Below, piece after piece: positions 1-7,806 of a stretch of DNA of 64,000 nucleotides. Below the pieces are notes generated by a model that saw nothing but the letters and a program-made list of their open reading frames with translations, was not told where the DNA came from and ran no database searches. This DNA comes from Streptomyces sindenensis (lineage in GTDB: Bacteria > Actinomycetota > Actinomycetes > Streptomycetales > Streptomycetaceae). The DNA lies in the NCBI RefSeq assembly GCF_014649035.1, contig NZ_BMSG01000036.1:1-64000 (forward strand). Reading direction: 5' to 3'. How positions within the stretch are numbered: position 1 is the first letter of the stretch; each line of letters opens with the position of its first letter. A program made the position numbers and the translations under genes.

Positions 1-75
1 AAGATCACCGCCGTCGACTACAAGCAGCAGTTGATCAGTTACCCAACACTTTCTGAGGCGCGTACCCCAGGCTGA
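1..75 (+). CDS. Possible 3' end of a gene entering from the left
   Basis: The first frame is open from base 1 to a TGA and reads as the last 24 residues of a protein (KITAVDYKQQL...). Its first twelve codons nearly all end in G or C, as expected for coding DNA here, but the bias fades near the end. It would overlap the convergent DUF6518 gene by about 40 bases. Too little is present to name a family, and it could be chance. Confidence 0.3.
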   Translation, partial: KITAVDYKQQLISYPTLSEARTPG

Positions 76-550
76 GCCAGTAGTGGAGGCCTTCACTGCC
101 GAAGAGACCGCCGAGCGCGCCGAGCGCCACATAACGCCGCCAGGGTTGCGCACCGCGCCTCGACCACGCGCCCGCGATGCCGAACAGCGGCCCCGCGACA
201 CACGCCATGGCGAGCCAGAGCAGCGGAAAGGTGAGAGAGCCCATGCCGTCCCGCCCGAACTCGGCGTACCCGTAATAGCCGACGACGAGCCCGATCTCCG
301 CCAGGGCTCCGGCTGCCGCCAGAACGCGATGGTCGTCGGTTCGGTTCGCGAGGGCGACCCCGGCGACGAACGCGAACACCGTCCAGACCGCTCCGGAGTT
401 CGCCAAGTTGTTCCACGCCCCAGGCAGCCAGCCCTGCGACAGGTTTGTCAGGATGCCCCCGACGAGCCCGGCGCCGAGGCACAGAACGGACGCGCCGGGG
501 ACATTCTTCAAGCGCGGACGGGGTGGGGCGATCGCGTGGGTAGCAGCCAT
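35..550 (-). CDS. DUF6518-like integral membrane protein
   Basis: A 171-residue hydrophobic protein with about five predicted membrane helices: 'GASVLCLGAGLVGGI' near residue 25, then segments around 55-70, 80-95, 105-125 and 140-160. Composition and length resemble the DUF6518 family of small actinobacterial membrane proteins, whose function is not known. I chose the ATG that begins MAATHA rather than an in-frame GTG five codons upstream. A TATAGT hexamer lies exactly six bases before this ATG, which is the geometry of a leaderless transcript, and no Shine-Dalgarno sequence is visible. It is a single gene with no operon partner on its strand. Confidence 0.7.
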   Translation of the reverse strand: MAATHAIAPPRPRLKNVPGASVLCLGAGLVGGILTNLSQGWLPGAWNNLANSGAVWTVFAFVAGVALANRTDDHRVLAAAGALAEIGLVVGYYGYAEFGRDGMGSLTFPLLWLAMACVAGPLFGIAGAWSRRGAQPWRRYVALGALGGLFGSEGLHYWLSLGYAPQKVLGN

Positions 551-556
551 GCCCCG

Positions 557-592
557 ACTATACACAGGGTCTATACGCGCGGTTTATACGCG
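557..592 (-). promoter_or_regulatory. Probable leaderless promoter and direct repeats before the DUF6518 gene
   Basis: Reading towards the gene there is TATAGA and then TATAGT, the second ending six bases before the ATG. On the plus strand the octamer TATACGCG occurs twice, 13 bases apart, in the same region. A -10 box this close to the start codon implies transcription starting at or next to the A of ATG. The repeats could be a regulator site. This is inferred from sequence only. Confidence 0.4.
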
Positions 593-639
593 TGGTGCAT
601 AGTCGGACAGCGGCCGGGGCGGATGACGCCAGGGGCCGA

Positions 640-1044
640 TCACGGCCACGTCCGGGTCGACAGCACCAGCAGATAGCCGTCCGGGTCCCGGAGCGTGACG
701 CCCCAGGTGTCCCAGTACGGATTGTGCGCGGGTACCCGGGTGCCGCCGTGCTGTTCGAGCCGCCGCACCAGGGCGTCCGGGACCTCCTCCCCGAGGTAGA
801 CCACCAGCAGGTCCTCGGGCGTCGGGCGCGGTTCGACCGGGGCCGACGGGTCGTGGACGAGTTCCAGGTGCCAGGCGGCGTCGGGCCAGCCGACCATCAG
901 CAGCGAGTGGTGGCCGGGGGTGCCGTCCGCCTCGTGGCGGTACTGGACTCCGAGGCCGAGCCCCGCGACCCAGAAGCGTTCGGCCGCCGCGAGGTCGCGG
1001 GACGGGCGGGCGATGCGCACGTGGGCCGTGGCGTCTGCCGGCAT
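640..1044 (-). CDS. VOC superfamily (glyoxalase/bleomycin-resistance fold) protein
   Basis: A 134-residue protein of the vicinal-oxygen-chelate type. The N-terminal beta-alpha-beta unit (HVRIARPSRDLAAAERFWV) and the C-terminal 'VTLRDPDGYLLVLS' strand pair are the two halves of a single VOC domain; the family usually works as a dimer. The ATG beginning MPADATAH has a strong AGGAGGT ribosome site, so the longer upstream open frame is not coding. The substrate cannot be told from sequence: relatives include glyoxalases, dioxygenases and antibiotic-binding proteins. No obvious operon partner. Confidence 0.8.
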   Translation of the reverse strand: MPADATAHVRIARPSRDLAAAERFWVAGLGLGVQYRHEADGTPGHHSLLMVGWPDAAWHLELVHDPSAPVEPRPTPEDLLVVYLGEEVPDALVRRLEQHGGTRVPAHNPYWDTWGVTLRDPDGYLLVLSTRTWP

Positions 1045-1343
1045 CGGGGGACCTCCTGGTGGGGTGCGGGTCCATCGGTCGTGGAGGACCGCTCGTTCCC
1101 GGACCTTACGGAGCGAGGCGTCGCCTGCGCATCGGCCGGTCGCCCTACGACCCCGGCCGTAGATCGTGGTCGCCGATCGAGCGGCCGCGCGGGCCGACCC
1201 GTCGCCCGGAGGCGCGCGCCGCCCCCGTACGCGCCGGTCCGTCACCTCCCCGCGCGCTCGCCCGATTGCCGCGTCCCCTCGGCCCGGCCCTGTCGTTGTC
1301 GGGATGTGACAGCTGAAGTCTCGCAGAGAAATGTGCCGACCCC
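1045..1343. other. Intergenic region without a convincing gene
   Basis: About 300 bases between two divergent genes. It holds the ribosome site of the VOC gene and, presumably, promoters for both neighbours. Open frames here are arginine/proline-rich translations without ribosome sites or plausible codon bias. I see no RNA gene or repeat. Confidence 0.5.
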
Positions 1344-1640
1344 ATGAACGAAGAAACCATCCTGCTCAGGGACTTCCTCGCCACGATGAACCGCTTGCAG
1401 GCGGATTTCGAACGGCGACTCGACGGCATCGAACGCGACGCTCCGCCGGGGGCGCCATCGCACGGCGACTCCCGCGCGATGGCAGATCCCCGGCAGCCCT
1501 GGAGCAGTCGCGACCTGGGCCGCCCGCTCGGACTGGAGGCCATCTGGGCCGATGCCCGCCGGTCGCCGGTGGCGCGTGCGGACGGCTCCGGAGCACGACC
1601 CCGGATGGAGAAAGCATTCTTCTCCGGCTACCCCGACTGA
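1344..1640 (+). CDS. Small hypothetical protein (98 aa)
   Basis: A 98-residue acidic/basic mixed protein starting MNEETILLRDF, with a probable amphipathic helix over residues 5-30 (LLRDFLATMNRLQADFERRL) and a disordered, Pro/Arg-rich remainder. Codons mostly end in G or C, which supports it being real, but the ribosome site is poor. No signal peptide or membrane segment. I do not recognise a family. It stands alone and is followed by a short tandem repeat. Confidence 0.5.
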   Translation: MNEETILLRDFLATMNRLQADFERRLDGIERDAPPGAPSHGDSRAMADPRQPWSSRDLGRPLGLEAIWADARRSPVARADGSGARPRMEKAFFSGYPD

Positions 1641-1652
1641 CCGGCCGACCCC

Positions 1653-1709
1653 GGCCCTGCTGGGCGACCCCGACCCTGCTGGGCGACCCCGGCTCTACTG
1701 GGCGACCCC
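1653..1709. repeat. Three 19-bp tandem repeats
   Basis: Three head-to-tail copies of GGCCCTGCTGGGCGACCCC, with one and three changes in the second and third copies. They lie just after the stop codon of the small hypothetical gene, before the convergent GNAT gene ends. No coding role seen. Confidence 0.8.
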
Positions 1710-1786
1710 GCCCCGCCGGGCCGCTCCCCGCCGGGATTCCGGAGAAACGTTCCCGCCCTCGCGGGAGCGCCCCTCCCCCCGTCCGG

Positions 1787-2386
1787 TCAGACAGCACGCG
1801 GCTCGCGCCGCATCACCCACAGCACCGGGCCCCCGCCCGGCAGCGCCGCCTCGCCCAGCACCGTGAAGCCGAAGTGCTCGTAGAACGGCAGGTTGTCCGG
1901 CTTGGAGGACTCCAGGTAGACCGGCAGACCCGCCGCATCGGCCTGGGCCAGCCCGGAACGCAGCAGCGCCGCCCCGTGCCCCTGGCCCCGGGCGGCCGGG
2001 TCCGCGCCGACGACCGCCAGATACCAGTGCGGCTCCTTCGGGCCCTGCTCGGCGGCCGCCGCGACCGCGTCCCGGAACAGCGGCGCCCGGTCGCCGAGGA
2101 TCTCCTCCAGCTCCGCGACCGTCTCCGCGTCGGGCACGGTCTTCTCCTGCCCCTCCGGCGCCACCCAGAACGCGGCCGCCGACGCGGTGCGCTCGCACAC
2201 CCCGTGGCGGCCGTACTGCCGGGTGAAAATCGTGGTGAAGTACCGGACCAGGTCGGCCTCGCGCGAGGCCCCGCCGGGGAAGAACCACTCCATCATCGGG
2301 TCGTCGGCGAAGGCGCGGGCCAGGGTGCGGCTGATCTCCGGGGCGTCGTCGAGCGTGGCTGCCTGCGGAGTGTTCGTTATCGACAT
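1787..2386 (-). CDS. GNAT family N-acetyltransferase
   Basis: A 199-residue acetyltransferase-fold protein. The acetyl-CoA pyrophosphate-binding loop is visible as 'DPAARGQGHGAALL' (motif A, R-x-x-G-x-G/A) near residue 135, preceded by the 'HWYLAVVGADP' beta strand and followed by 'YLESSKPDNLPFYEHFGF', the usual motif B. This is the pattern of GNATs annotated as acting on small molecules in Streptomyces. The acceptor substrate cannot be inferred. The start MSITNTPQ was preferred because the residues upstream do not fit the fold; the ribosome site is weak. It is divergent from the Nudix gene, with about 90 bases between them. Confidence 0.8.
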   Translation of the reverse strand: MSITNTPQAATLDDAPEISRTLARAFADDPMMEWFFPGGASREADLVRYFTTIFTRQYGRHGVCERTASAAAFWVAPEGQEKTVPDAETVAELEEILGDRAPLFRDAVAAAAEQGPKEPHWYLAVVGADPAARGQGHGAALLRSGLAQADAAGLPVYLESSKPDNLPFYEHFGFTVLGEAALPGGGPVLWVMRREPRAV

Positions 2387-2477
2387 ACAGGTCATTCTGC
2401 ACGTTGATGATCTTGAGTCGGGAGGGGGGTCCCCGGCCCCGGACACCGTTTCCGGATTCCAGGGATAGCCTCGCGCC

Positions 2478-2951
2478 ATGGATCGGCGACTGGCCGCGTA
2501 CGCGGTGTGCATCAAGAACGGCCGGGTGCTGCTCGCGCTGGCCGTGGGCCCGGACGGCGACCGCACCTGGACCCTCCCGGGCGGCGGGGTCGAGCACGCG
2601 GAGGACCCGTTCGACGCGGTGATCCGGGAGGTCGCCGAGGAGACCGGTCTGGAGGCCGTGGTCGAGCGCCTGCTCGGCGTGGACTCACGGGTGGTCCCGG
2701 CGGGCGAGCGCCGCCGTCCGGGCGAGCCCGAGCTGCAGAACGTCGGCGTCTTCTACGGTGTCCGTGTCACCGGCGGCACGCTCCGTCCCGAGCCGAACGG
2801 CGACACCGCCGGGGCCGTGTGGACTCCGCTGTCCGGGGTCGCCCGCCTGCGCAGGTCGTCCCTGGTGGACATCGGGATCACCCTGGCGCAGAACCTCCCG
2901 CCCACCGGGCACGTGGACGCTGTCCCCGTCGGCGGGCTGGTTCAGCACTGA
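2478..2951 (+). CDS. Nudix hydrolase
   Basis: A 157-residue protein with a complete Nudix box: G(37)-x5-E-x7-REVAEETGL, matching GX5EX7REUXEEXGU exactly. The glutamates bind the Mg2+ that activates water for hydrolysis of a nucleoside diphosphate linked to another moiety. The preceding 'WTLPGGGVE' strand is also typical. Length is that of a minimal single-domain Nudix enzyme such as MutT or ADP-ribose pyrophosphatase types. The substrate is unknown. No strong ribosome site is visible before the ATG. Confidence 0.85.
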   Translation: MDRRLAAYAVCIKNGRVLLALAVGPDGDRTWTLPGGGVEHAEDPFDAVIREVAEETGLEAVVERLLGVDSRVVPAGERRRPGEPELQNVGVFYGVRVTGGTLRPEPNGDTAGAVWTPLSGVARLRRSSLVDIGITLAQNLPPTGHVDAVPVGGLVQH

Positions 2952-3001
2952 GGAGGACCGGGCGACGGTGGCGCGTGCCACGGAATCACCGCCCGGCCGG
3001 A

Positions 3002-3202
3002 TCAGTGGCGGCTGGAGATCCAGGCCCAGATCGCCGCCACCACCACGCCCAGCAGGACCGCGCCCGCCACGACCGCCAGTAGCACCGTCAGCCCGCAGCC
3101 TCCCGCGATACCGGCATGCACCTTCGCCTTGAGCGCCTCGGCCTCGGCGTCCGGGTTCCGCTCGGACTCCTCGCCGCCGTACCAGTCGTATCGCCGCATC
3201 AT
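3002..3202 (-). CDS. Small single-span membrane protein (66 aa)
   Basis: A 66-residue protein with a charged N-terminal half (about residues 1-30, rich in E, R and D) and a C-terminal hydrophobic stretch (about 33-60, 'LLAVVAGAVLLGVVVAAIWAW') ending in SSRH. It should be anchored in the membrane by its C-terminus. The two first codons are both ATG. I do not recognise a family. It lies upstream of nothing on its strand and is separated from the catalase gene by a strong terminator. Confidence 0.6.
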   Translation of the reverse strand: MMRRYDWYGGEESERNPDAEAEALKAKVHAGIAGGCGLTVLLAVVAGAVLLGVVVAAIWAWISSRH

Positions 3203-3292
3203 CGCCCCCGGGGATCGAGGCCAGCCTAGAACCGGCGACCGGCACGGCCTCCTCCGGCCCTCGGTACGCGGGCGACCGAGCAGGCAGACGCC

Positions 3293-3330
3293 ACAGGCCC
3301 CCGCCCGTCGGCCGACGGGCGGGGGCCTGT
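3293..3330 (-). terminator. Perfect 38-base inverted repeat after the catalase gene
   Basis: Two 19-base arms (ACAGGCCCCCGCCCGTCGG and its exact complement) meet without a spacer, about 20 bases past the catalase stop. The GC-only stem without a T run is the usual Streptomyces terminator style and could work in both directions. Confidence 0.75.
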
Positions 3331-3350
3331 CTCGTGGGCCCGGAGTGGCG

Positions 3351-4874
3351 CTACGCCTTGCGCTGCATCGACGAGCGGGCCGGGTTGGCCTGCTCGGCCG
3401 CCTTCGGGTCCTTCTCGCCCGCCTTCGCGCGGACGCCCTCCTCGATGCGCTTGCCGATGGTGCCGTCGATGTTGGACCAGTACTGGAACGCCCGCTGGAG
3501 CACCGGCTCGGTCACCCCGTTCAGCAGGTGGCCGACCACGTTGTCCACCAGCCGGTCCCGTGCCGCGTCGTCCAGGACCTCGCGAACCATCGTGCCGGGC
3601 TGGCCCCAGTCGTCGTCCTCGGCGTGGTCGACGTAGGCCGCCCGGGTGATGTCCCCGTCCGCGTACCAGCTCGGCGGGGTGCCGTAGCGTGCCGTGTCGG
3701 CCGCCGGGCCGCCCTTGGAGTTGGGGGCGTAGACCGGGTCGGTGGTCTTCCGGTACGCCATCGCCCCGTCCTTGGAGTACGTGTGCACCGGCACGACGGG
3801 GGCGTTGACCGGCAGCTGCTGGTAGTTGCCGCCGATGCGGTGGCGGTGCGCGTCCGCGTAGCTGAACAGCCGGGCCAGCAGCATCCGGTCCGGGCTCGGG
3901 CCGATGCCGGGGACGAAGTTGTTCGGCTGGAACGCCGCCTGCTCGATCTCCGCGTGGTTGTCCGTGGGGTTGCGGTCCAGCGTCATCCGGCCGACCTCGA
4001 TCAGCGGGTAGTCGCCGTGCGGCCACACCTTGGTCAGGTCGAACGGGTTGAACCGGTAGTCCTTGGCGTCCTCGTACGGCATGATCTGGACCTTCAGCGT
4101 CCAGCTCGGGAAGTCGCCGTCGCGGATGTGCTCGAAGAGGTCACGCGTGTGGTAGTCCGTGTCCGCCGCCGCCATCTGGTCGGCCTCGTGCTGCGTGAAC
4201 GTCTCGATGCCCTGGTCGGTCTTGAAGTGGTACTTCACCCAGAACCGCTTGCCCTCGGCGTTGATCCACATGTACGTGTGCGAGGTGTAGCCGTTCATGT
4301 GACGCCAGGTGCGCGGGATGCCCCGGTCGCCCATCAGCCAGGTGACCTGGTGGGCCGACTCCGGCGAGAGGGTCCAGAAGTCCCACTGCATGTCGTGGTC
4401 GCGGAGGTTGTTGTCCGCCCGGCGTTTCTGGGACCGGATGAAGTGCTGGAACTTCATCGGGTCCTTCACGAAGAACACGGGGGTGTTGTTGCCCACCATG
4501 TCGTAGTTGCCTTCGCTGGTGTAGAACTTCACCGCGAAGCCGCGCGGGTCCCGCCAGGTGTCCGGGCTGCCCCGCTCGCCGGCGACGGTCGAGAACCTGA
4601 TGACCAGGTCGGTCGTCGTGCCGGGCTGGAAGAGCGCGGCCTTCGTGTACGCGGAGACGTCTGCGGTCACCTCGAACTTGCCGAAGGCGCCGCTGCCCTT
4701 GGCGTGCGGCTGGCGTTCGGGGATGCGTTCGCGGTTGAACTGCGCCATCTGCTCGATCAGGTAGGAGTCCTGGAGCAGGATCGGCCCGCCCGGGCCGACG
4801 GTGAGCGAATGCTCGTCGCTCTCCACCGGGGCACCGGAGTCGGAGGTGGTCGGCTTACGGGTCGTGTCCGTCAT
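3351..4874 (-). CDS. katA: Monofunctional haem catalase
   Basis: A 507-residue small-subunit catalase that dismutates hydrogen peroxide in the cytoplasm. The active-site motif '[18 protein letters not shown]' near residue 45 carries the essential histidine. The distal asparagine region follows, and the proximal haem ligand motif '[14 protein letters not shown]' near residue 330 supplies the tyrosine. Length fits clade 3 enzymes, with no C-terminal flavodoxin domain. The start MTDTTRKP has a GAGGAC ribosome site. The gene is monocistronic, flanked by its terminator and a 138-base upstream gap. The regulator is not adjacent: no Fur-type catR is present. The gene symbol is by family resemblance. 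Confidence 0.95.
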   Translation of the reverse strand: MTDTTRKPTTSDSGAPVESDEHSLTVGPGGPILLQDSYLIEQMAQFNRERIPERQPHAKGSGAFGKFEVTADVSAYTKAALFQPGTTTDLVIRFSTVAGERGSPDTWRDPRGFAVKFYTSEGNYDMVGNNTPVFFVKDPMKFQHFIRSQKRRADNNLRDHDMQWDFWTLSPESAHQVTWLMGDRGIPRTWRHMNGYTSHTYMWINAEGKRFWVKYHFKTDQGIETFTQHEADQMAAADTDYHTRDLFEHIRDGDFPSWTLKVQIMPYEDAKDYRFNPFDLTKVWPHGDYPLIEVGRMTLDRNPTDNHAEIEQAAFQPNNFVPGIGPSPDRMLLARLFSYADAHRHRIGGNYQQLPVNAPVVPVHTYSKDGAMAYRKTTDPVYAPNSKGGPAADTARYGTPPSWYADGDITRAAYVDHAEDDDWGQPGTMVREVLDDAARDRLVDNVVGHLLNGVTEPVLQRAFQYWSNIDGTIGKRIEEGVRAKAGEKDPKAAEQANPARSSMQRKA

Positions 4875-5012
4875 GTCCTCGTGTCCTCTGGTCGGTCGTG
4901 CGCGGGCGTCGCGGCCTCGGCTCGGCTCTGCCCGACGGCTACCCTGTCGCGCCTTTGCCAATGTAGGCATATGCGGACGAATCGTCCCGTCGAGCCATCG
5001 CGGCCGCCGGGG

Positions 5013-5279
5013 TCATCGGGACCTGTTCCCCGCGATCAGGCGGTAGAGGACGAGGAGGATCACGGAACCGACGACTGCGGCGATCCACGTCGACAGGCTG
5101 AAGAACCCGTCGATCGAATCGACCCCGAAGATCACCTTGCCGAGCCAGCCGCCGAGCAGGCCGCCCGCGATGCCGAGCAGCATGGTGATCAGGCAGCCTC
5201 CCGGGTCCTTGCCCGGCATCAGCGCCTTGGCGATGGCGCCCGCGAGCAGGCCGATGAGAATCCAGGCGATGATGCCCAC
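5013..5279 (-). CDS. GlsB/YeaQ/YmgE family (transglycosylase-associated) membrane protein
   Basis: An 88-residue protein with three hydrophobic, glycine-rich helices and the family signature 'GLLAGAIAKALMPGKDPGG' between the first two. Members are small inner-membrane proteins induced by general stress; the biochemical role is not established. I chose the GTG that begins VGIIAWILIG because it has a GGGAGA ribosome site and matches the family's usual N-terminus; the longer open frame adds an implausible leader. Proximity to catalase fits a stress theme, but the two are separated by 138 bases. Confidence 0.85.
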   Translation of the reverse strand: MGIIAWILIGLLAGAIAKALMPGKDPGGCLITMLLGIAGGLLGGWLGKVIFGVDSIDGFFSLSTWIAAVVGSVILLVLYRLIAGNRSR

Positions 5280-5467
5280 GAAAGTCTCCCTCTGTGTTTC
5301 CTCTCCCGGCGTCGTCGTTGCCCCGGGCACCCTCCGCGTATCCCACCGAACGGAACTCACACATCCACCGGGCGAAGTCCGTCACCCCCGCGGCCCGTCA
5401 ACCGCCCGCCCCCGTTACGCCGGACGGGGGTGGGCCGTGGAGCCGCCCGCCCGCGCACGGAGCGACG

Positions 5468-6073
5468 TCACGCGGGGGCACCGAGCGGCGGGTGCTCCAG
5501 CACGCGGGGCTGGTACTCGACCATCTGGGTGCGGCCGTCGAAGGTCCGGTGCCCGATCATCTCCAGGGCGACGTCCGGATAGCCGTCGTAGATGCGCTCC
5601 GAGCCCGTGGCCCCGGTGATCACCGGGAACATCACGACGCGGAAGCGGTCGACGAGCCCGGCGCTCAGCAGAGACCGGCACAGCGTGAGGCTGCCGATGG
5701 TGCTGAGGAGCCCCGAGCCGTTCTCCTTCATCGCACGGACCGCCTCGACGGGGTCTTCGCGGACGAGCGTGCTGTTGGCCCACGTCAGCGGGTCCTCCAA
5801 CGAGGAGGAGAACACCACCTTGGGCGCTCGCGTGAGCTGGTCGACGGACGCGTCCTCCTCGGCCCTGAAGTCGTCCTGTCCGCCGGGAACCTCACCGGCG
5901 GCGAAGCCGGACATCAGGCGGTAGGTCTTCGCCCCCATGAGGTAGGTGACCTCGGGCTGCTCACCGAGCCAGGCCAGGTACTCCGGGCCCTCCAGGCCCC
6001 ACCACCCGGGCCAGCCCTCTCCTGACGCACAGCCGTCGAGGGAGGTGATGAAGTCGACGAGAAGCTCCGACAT
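5468..6073 (-). CDS. Dihydrofolate reductase family (RibD C-terminal-like) protein
   Basis: A 201-residue protein of the DHFR/RibD-C fold. The start 'MSELLVDFITSLDGC' is the typical first strand, 'YLMGAKTYRLM' is the G-x-x-T-Y segment that contacts NADPH, and 'GSGLLSTIGSLTLCRSLLSAGLVD' is the second nucleotide-binding loop. Actinobacteria carry many such genes, and most are reductases of unknown substrate rather than true DHFR or RibD. A good AGGAAAGG ribosome site lies before the ATG. It has no operon partner in view. Confidence 0.85.
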   Translation of the reverse strand: MSELLVDFITSLDGCASGEGWPGWWGLEGPEYLAWLGEQPEVTYLMGAKTYRLMSGFAAGEVPGGQDDFRAEEDASVDQLTRAPKVVFSSSLEDPLTWANSTLVREDPVEAVRAMKENGSGLLSTIGSLTLCRSLLSAGLVDRFRVVMFPVITGATGSERIYDGYPDVALEMIGHRTFDGRTQMVEYQPRVLEHPPLGAPA

Positions 6074-6215
6074 GGCGGTGTCCTTTCCTCGGATGACGAC
6101 CCTCGGGCGCCCTGAACTCGCCCTTGGCCGTCATCAACCTCGGGTGTCACGTACGTGGACCGGTCCCGGGCTGCGAACTCATCGGGCCCGTTCGATTCTC
6201 GACGGCGGAGAGCCG

Positions 6216-7184
6216 CTACGCCCGCCGGGCCGCCACCGCCAGCCGGGTGTCCTCGGTGATCAGGTCTCCATTGACCGCGCTCGCCGCCATGAGGCCCGCC
6301 GCGGCGGCACCGATGACCTGCTCGGTGAGGCGGGTGACGTTGCCCGCCGCCCAGACCCCGGGGACCTCGGTCGCACCGGTCGGATCGGTCGGGATGTACG
6401 AGCCGATCACCGCCCCGCCCATCTCCTGCGCCACGGGCTCCAGCCCCAGCGACTCCAGGACCGCCGAGCGGGCGGTGAACCGGGCCTGCACGACCAGGGC
6501 CTCGCGCGGGACGACGCGGCCGGACGCCAGCTTCACACCGGTGAACCGGTCGTCCGCGACCTCCAGGCCCGCCACCTCTCCGTCCACGACCGCGACGCCC
6601 CGAGCGGCCAACTGCTCGTACTCCTCCTCCGTGGGCTCCGGGCCCGTGTGGAGGAAGAGGGTCACGTCGTCGCTCCACTGCCGCCACATCAGCGCCTGGT
6701 GCACGGCGAGCGGGCCGGTGGCGAGCACGCCGATCGGGCGGTCCGCCACCTCGTGGCCGTGGCAGTACGGGCAGTGCAACACCTCGCGGCCCCACCGCTC
6801 GGCAAGACCCGGCACGGGCGGCAGCTCGTCCACGAGCCCGGTCGTCACCAGCAGCCGGCGCGCCTCGACGCTCCGGCCGTCCTCGGTCACCACCCGGAAG
6901 CCCCGCTCTTCCCCGTCCCCGGGCAGCCGCTCGGCCGAGGCCACCCGGCCCTCGACGATCTCCGCCCCGTACCCGGCGGCCTCGCCCCGGCCGATCGCCA
7001 GCAGCTCGCCGGGCGGGGTGGACTCGCGGCCCAGGTAGTTGTGCACGTGCGAGGCGGGAGCGTTACGGGGCTCCCCCGCGTCGATCACCAGGACCGAGCG
7101 CCGGGCCCGCGCCAGGGCCAGGGCCCCGCTCAGGCCGGCGGCCCCGCCGCCCACGATCACCACGTCGTACCGCTGCTGCTCCAT
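6216..7184 (-). CDS. Thioredoxin-reductase-like FAD/NAD(P)-dependent oxidoreductase
   Basis: A 322-residue flavoprotein. Residues 8-16 (VVIVGGGAAG) form the FAD Rossmann loop, a second nucleotide-binding loop (GVLATGP) is near residue 150, and 'TEVPGVWAAGNVT' near residue 285 is the C-terminal FAD motif. The pair CPYCHGHEV near residue 138 sits where thioredoxin reductases carry their redox-active cysteines, so a disulphide role is possible. Many actinobacterial paralogues with CPYCHGHE are annotated only as NAD(P)/FAD oxidoreductases. Strong GAGGAGGAG ribosome site. The partner thioredoxin is not encoded nearby. Confidence 0.85.
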   Translation of the reverse strand: MEQQRYDVVIVGGGAAGLSGALALARARRSVLVIDAGEPRNAPASHVHNYLGRESTPPGELLAIGRGEAAGYGAEIVEGRVASAERLPGDGEERGFRVVTEDGRSVEARRLLVTTGLVDELPPVPGLAERWGREVLHCPYCHGHEVADRPIGVLATGPLAVHQALMWRQWSDDVTLFLHTGPEPTEEEYEQLAARGVAVVDGEVAGLEVADDRFTGVKLASGRVVPREALVVQARFTARSAVLESLGLEPVAQEMGGAVIGSYIPTDPTGATEVPGVWAAGNVTRLTEQVIGAAAAGLMAASAVNGDLITEDTRLAVAARRA

Positions 7185-7279
7185 GTCGCTCCTCCTCCGT
7201 CACGCGGCATGACCACCGCTCGATGACGAGAGTGCGCCCGTACGGCCGAAACGACAAACATCCTTGCCGAAACAGCAAG

Positions 7280-7693
7280 TCATACGATGCTGAACTCGCA
7301 CCACACGATCTTTCCGGGGTTCCGCTCGGCCACGCCCCACTTGTCGGCCAGCGCGGCGACGAGCAGCAGCCCGCGCCCGCCTTCGTCGTCGGCCCCCGGC
7401 AGCCCGTCCACCCGACGCACCTCGCCGTCACCGCTGTCGTGCATCTCGACGCGGATGATGCTCTCGACCCGCTCCAGGTAGATGTGGAGCTTGAAGCCAC
7501 GCCCCGGGGGCACGCCGTGCCGGAGCGCGTTGGTAGCCAGCTCGGTCACGCAGAGCAGCACATCGTCGGCCCGCTGCTCACACTCCCACTCGACCAGAGC
7601 CTTGCGGGCGAACTTGCGTACGACGGGGATCGACCTGCGCTCACGGCAGTAGAAGGCGGCACGGAAGTACGGGAGTTGGGTTGTCTCGTTCAT
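7280..7693 (-). CDS. HATPase_c_2 ATP-binding protein (anti-sigma-factor-like, WhiJ-cluster type)
   Basis: A 137-residue GHKL-fold ATP-binding protein resembling the serine-kinase anti-sigma factors RsbW/SpoIIAB. The N-box is 'VTELATNALRHG' near residue 55 and the G1 region 'MHDSGDGE' follows. 'GGRGLLLVAALADKWGV' is the G2 lid. In Streptomyces this small ATPase, an XRE regulator with DUF5753 and a DUF397 protein form a recurrent triad, as around whiJ; all three are present here. It is divergent from the XRE gene, with a palindrome between them. Start MNETTQL was chosen over an upstream codon that adds a cysteine-rich leader. Confidence 0.8.
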   Translation of the reverse strand: MNETTQLPYFRAAFYCRERRSIPVVRKFARKALVEWECEQRADDVLLCVTELATNALRHGVPPGRGFKLHIYLERVESIIRVEMHDSGDGEVRRVDGLPGADDEGGRGLLLVAALADKWGVAERNPGKIVWCEFSIV

Positions 7694-7740
7694 GCTTCCA
7701 CGCTCACACGGAGTTACTACGCTGCAGCAGAGCCGAGAGA

Positions 7741-7760
7741 CGTACAAAAGCTTTTGTACG
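7741..7760. promoter_or_regulatory. Perfect 20-bp palindrome, probable XRE operator
   Basis: CGTACAAAAGCTTTTGTACG is a perfect inverted repeat lying 47 bases before the XRE start and 48 bases before the divergent ATPase start. Its AT-rich core stands out in this GC-rich DNA. Position suggests autoregulation of both divergent genes by the XRE protein. Confidence 0.6.
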
Positions 7761-7806
7761 GGTTCTGACGGGTTGACAGCGGGACCGGAACGGGGAGAGC
7801 CAGGTC

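Noticed and set aside
3129-5582. 817-codon plus-strand open frame over the catalase gene
   Set aside because: The minus-strand catalase has all active-site motifs; the plus frame is a compositional artefact.
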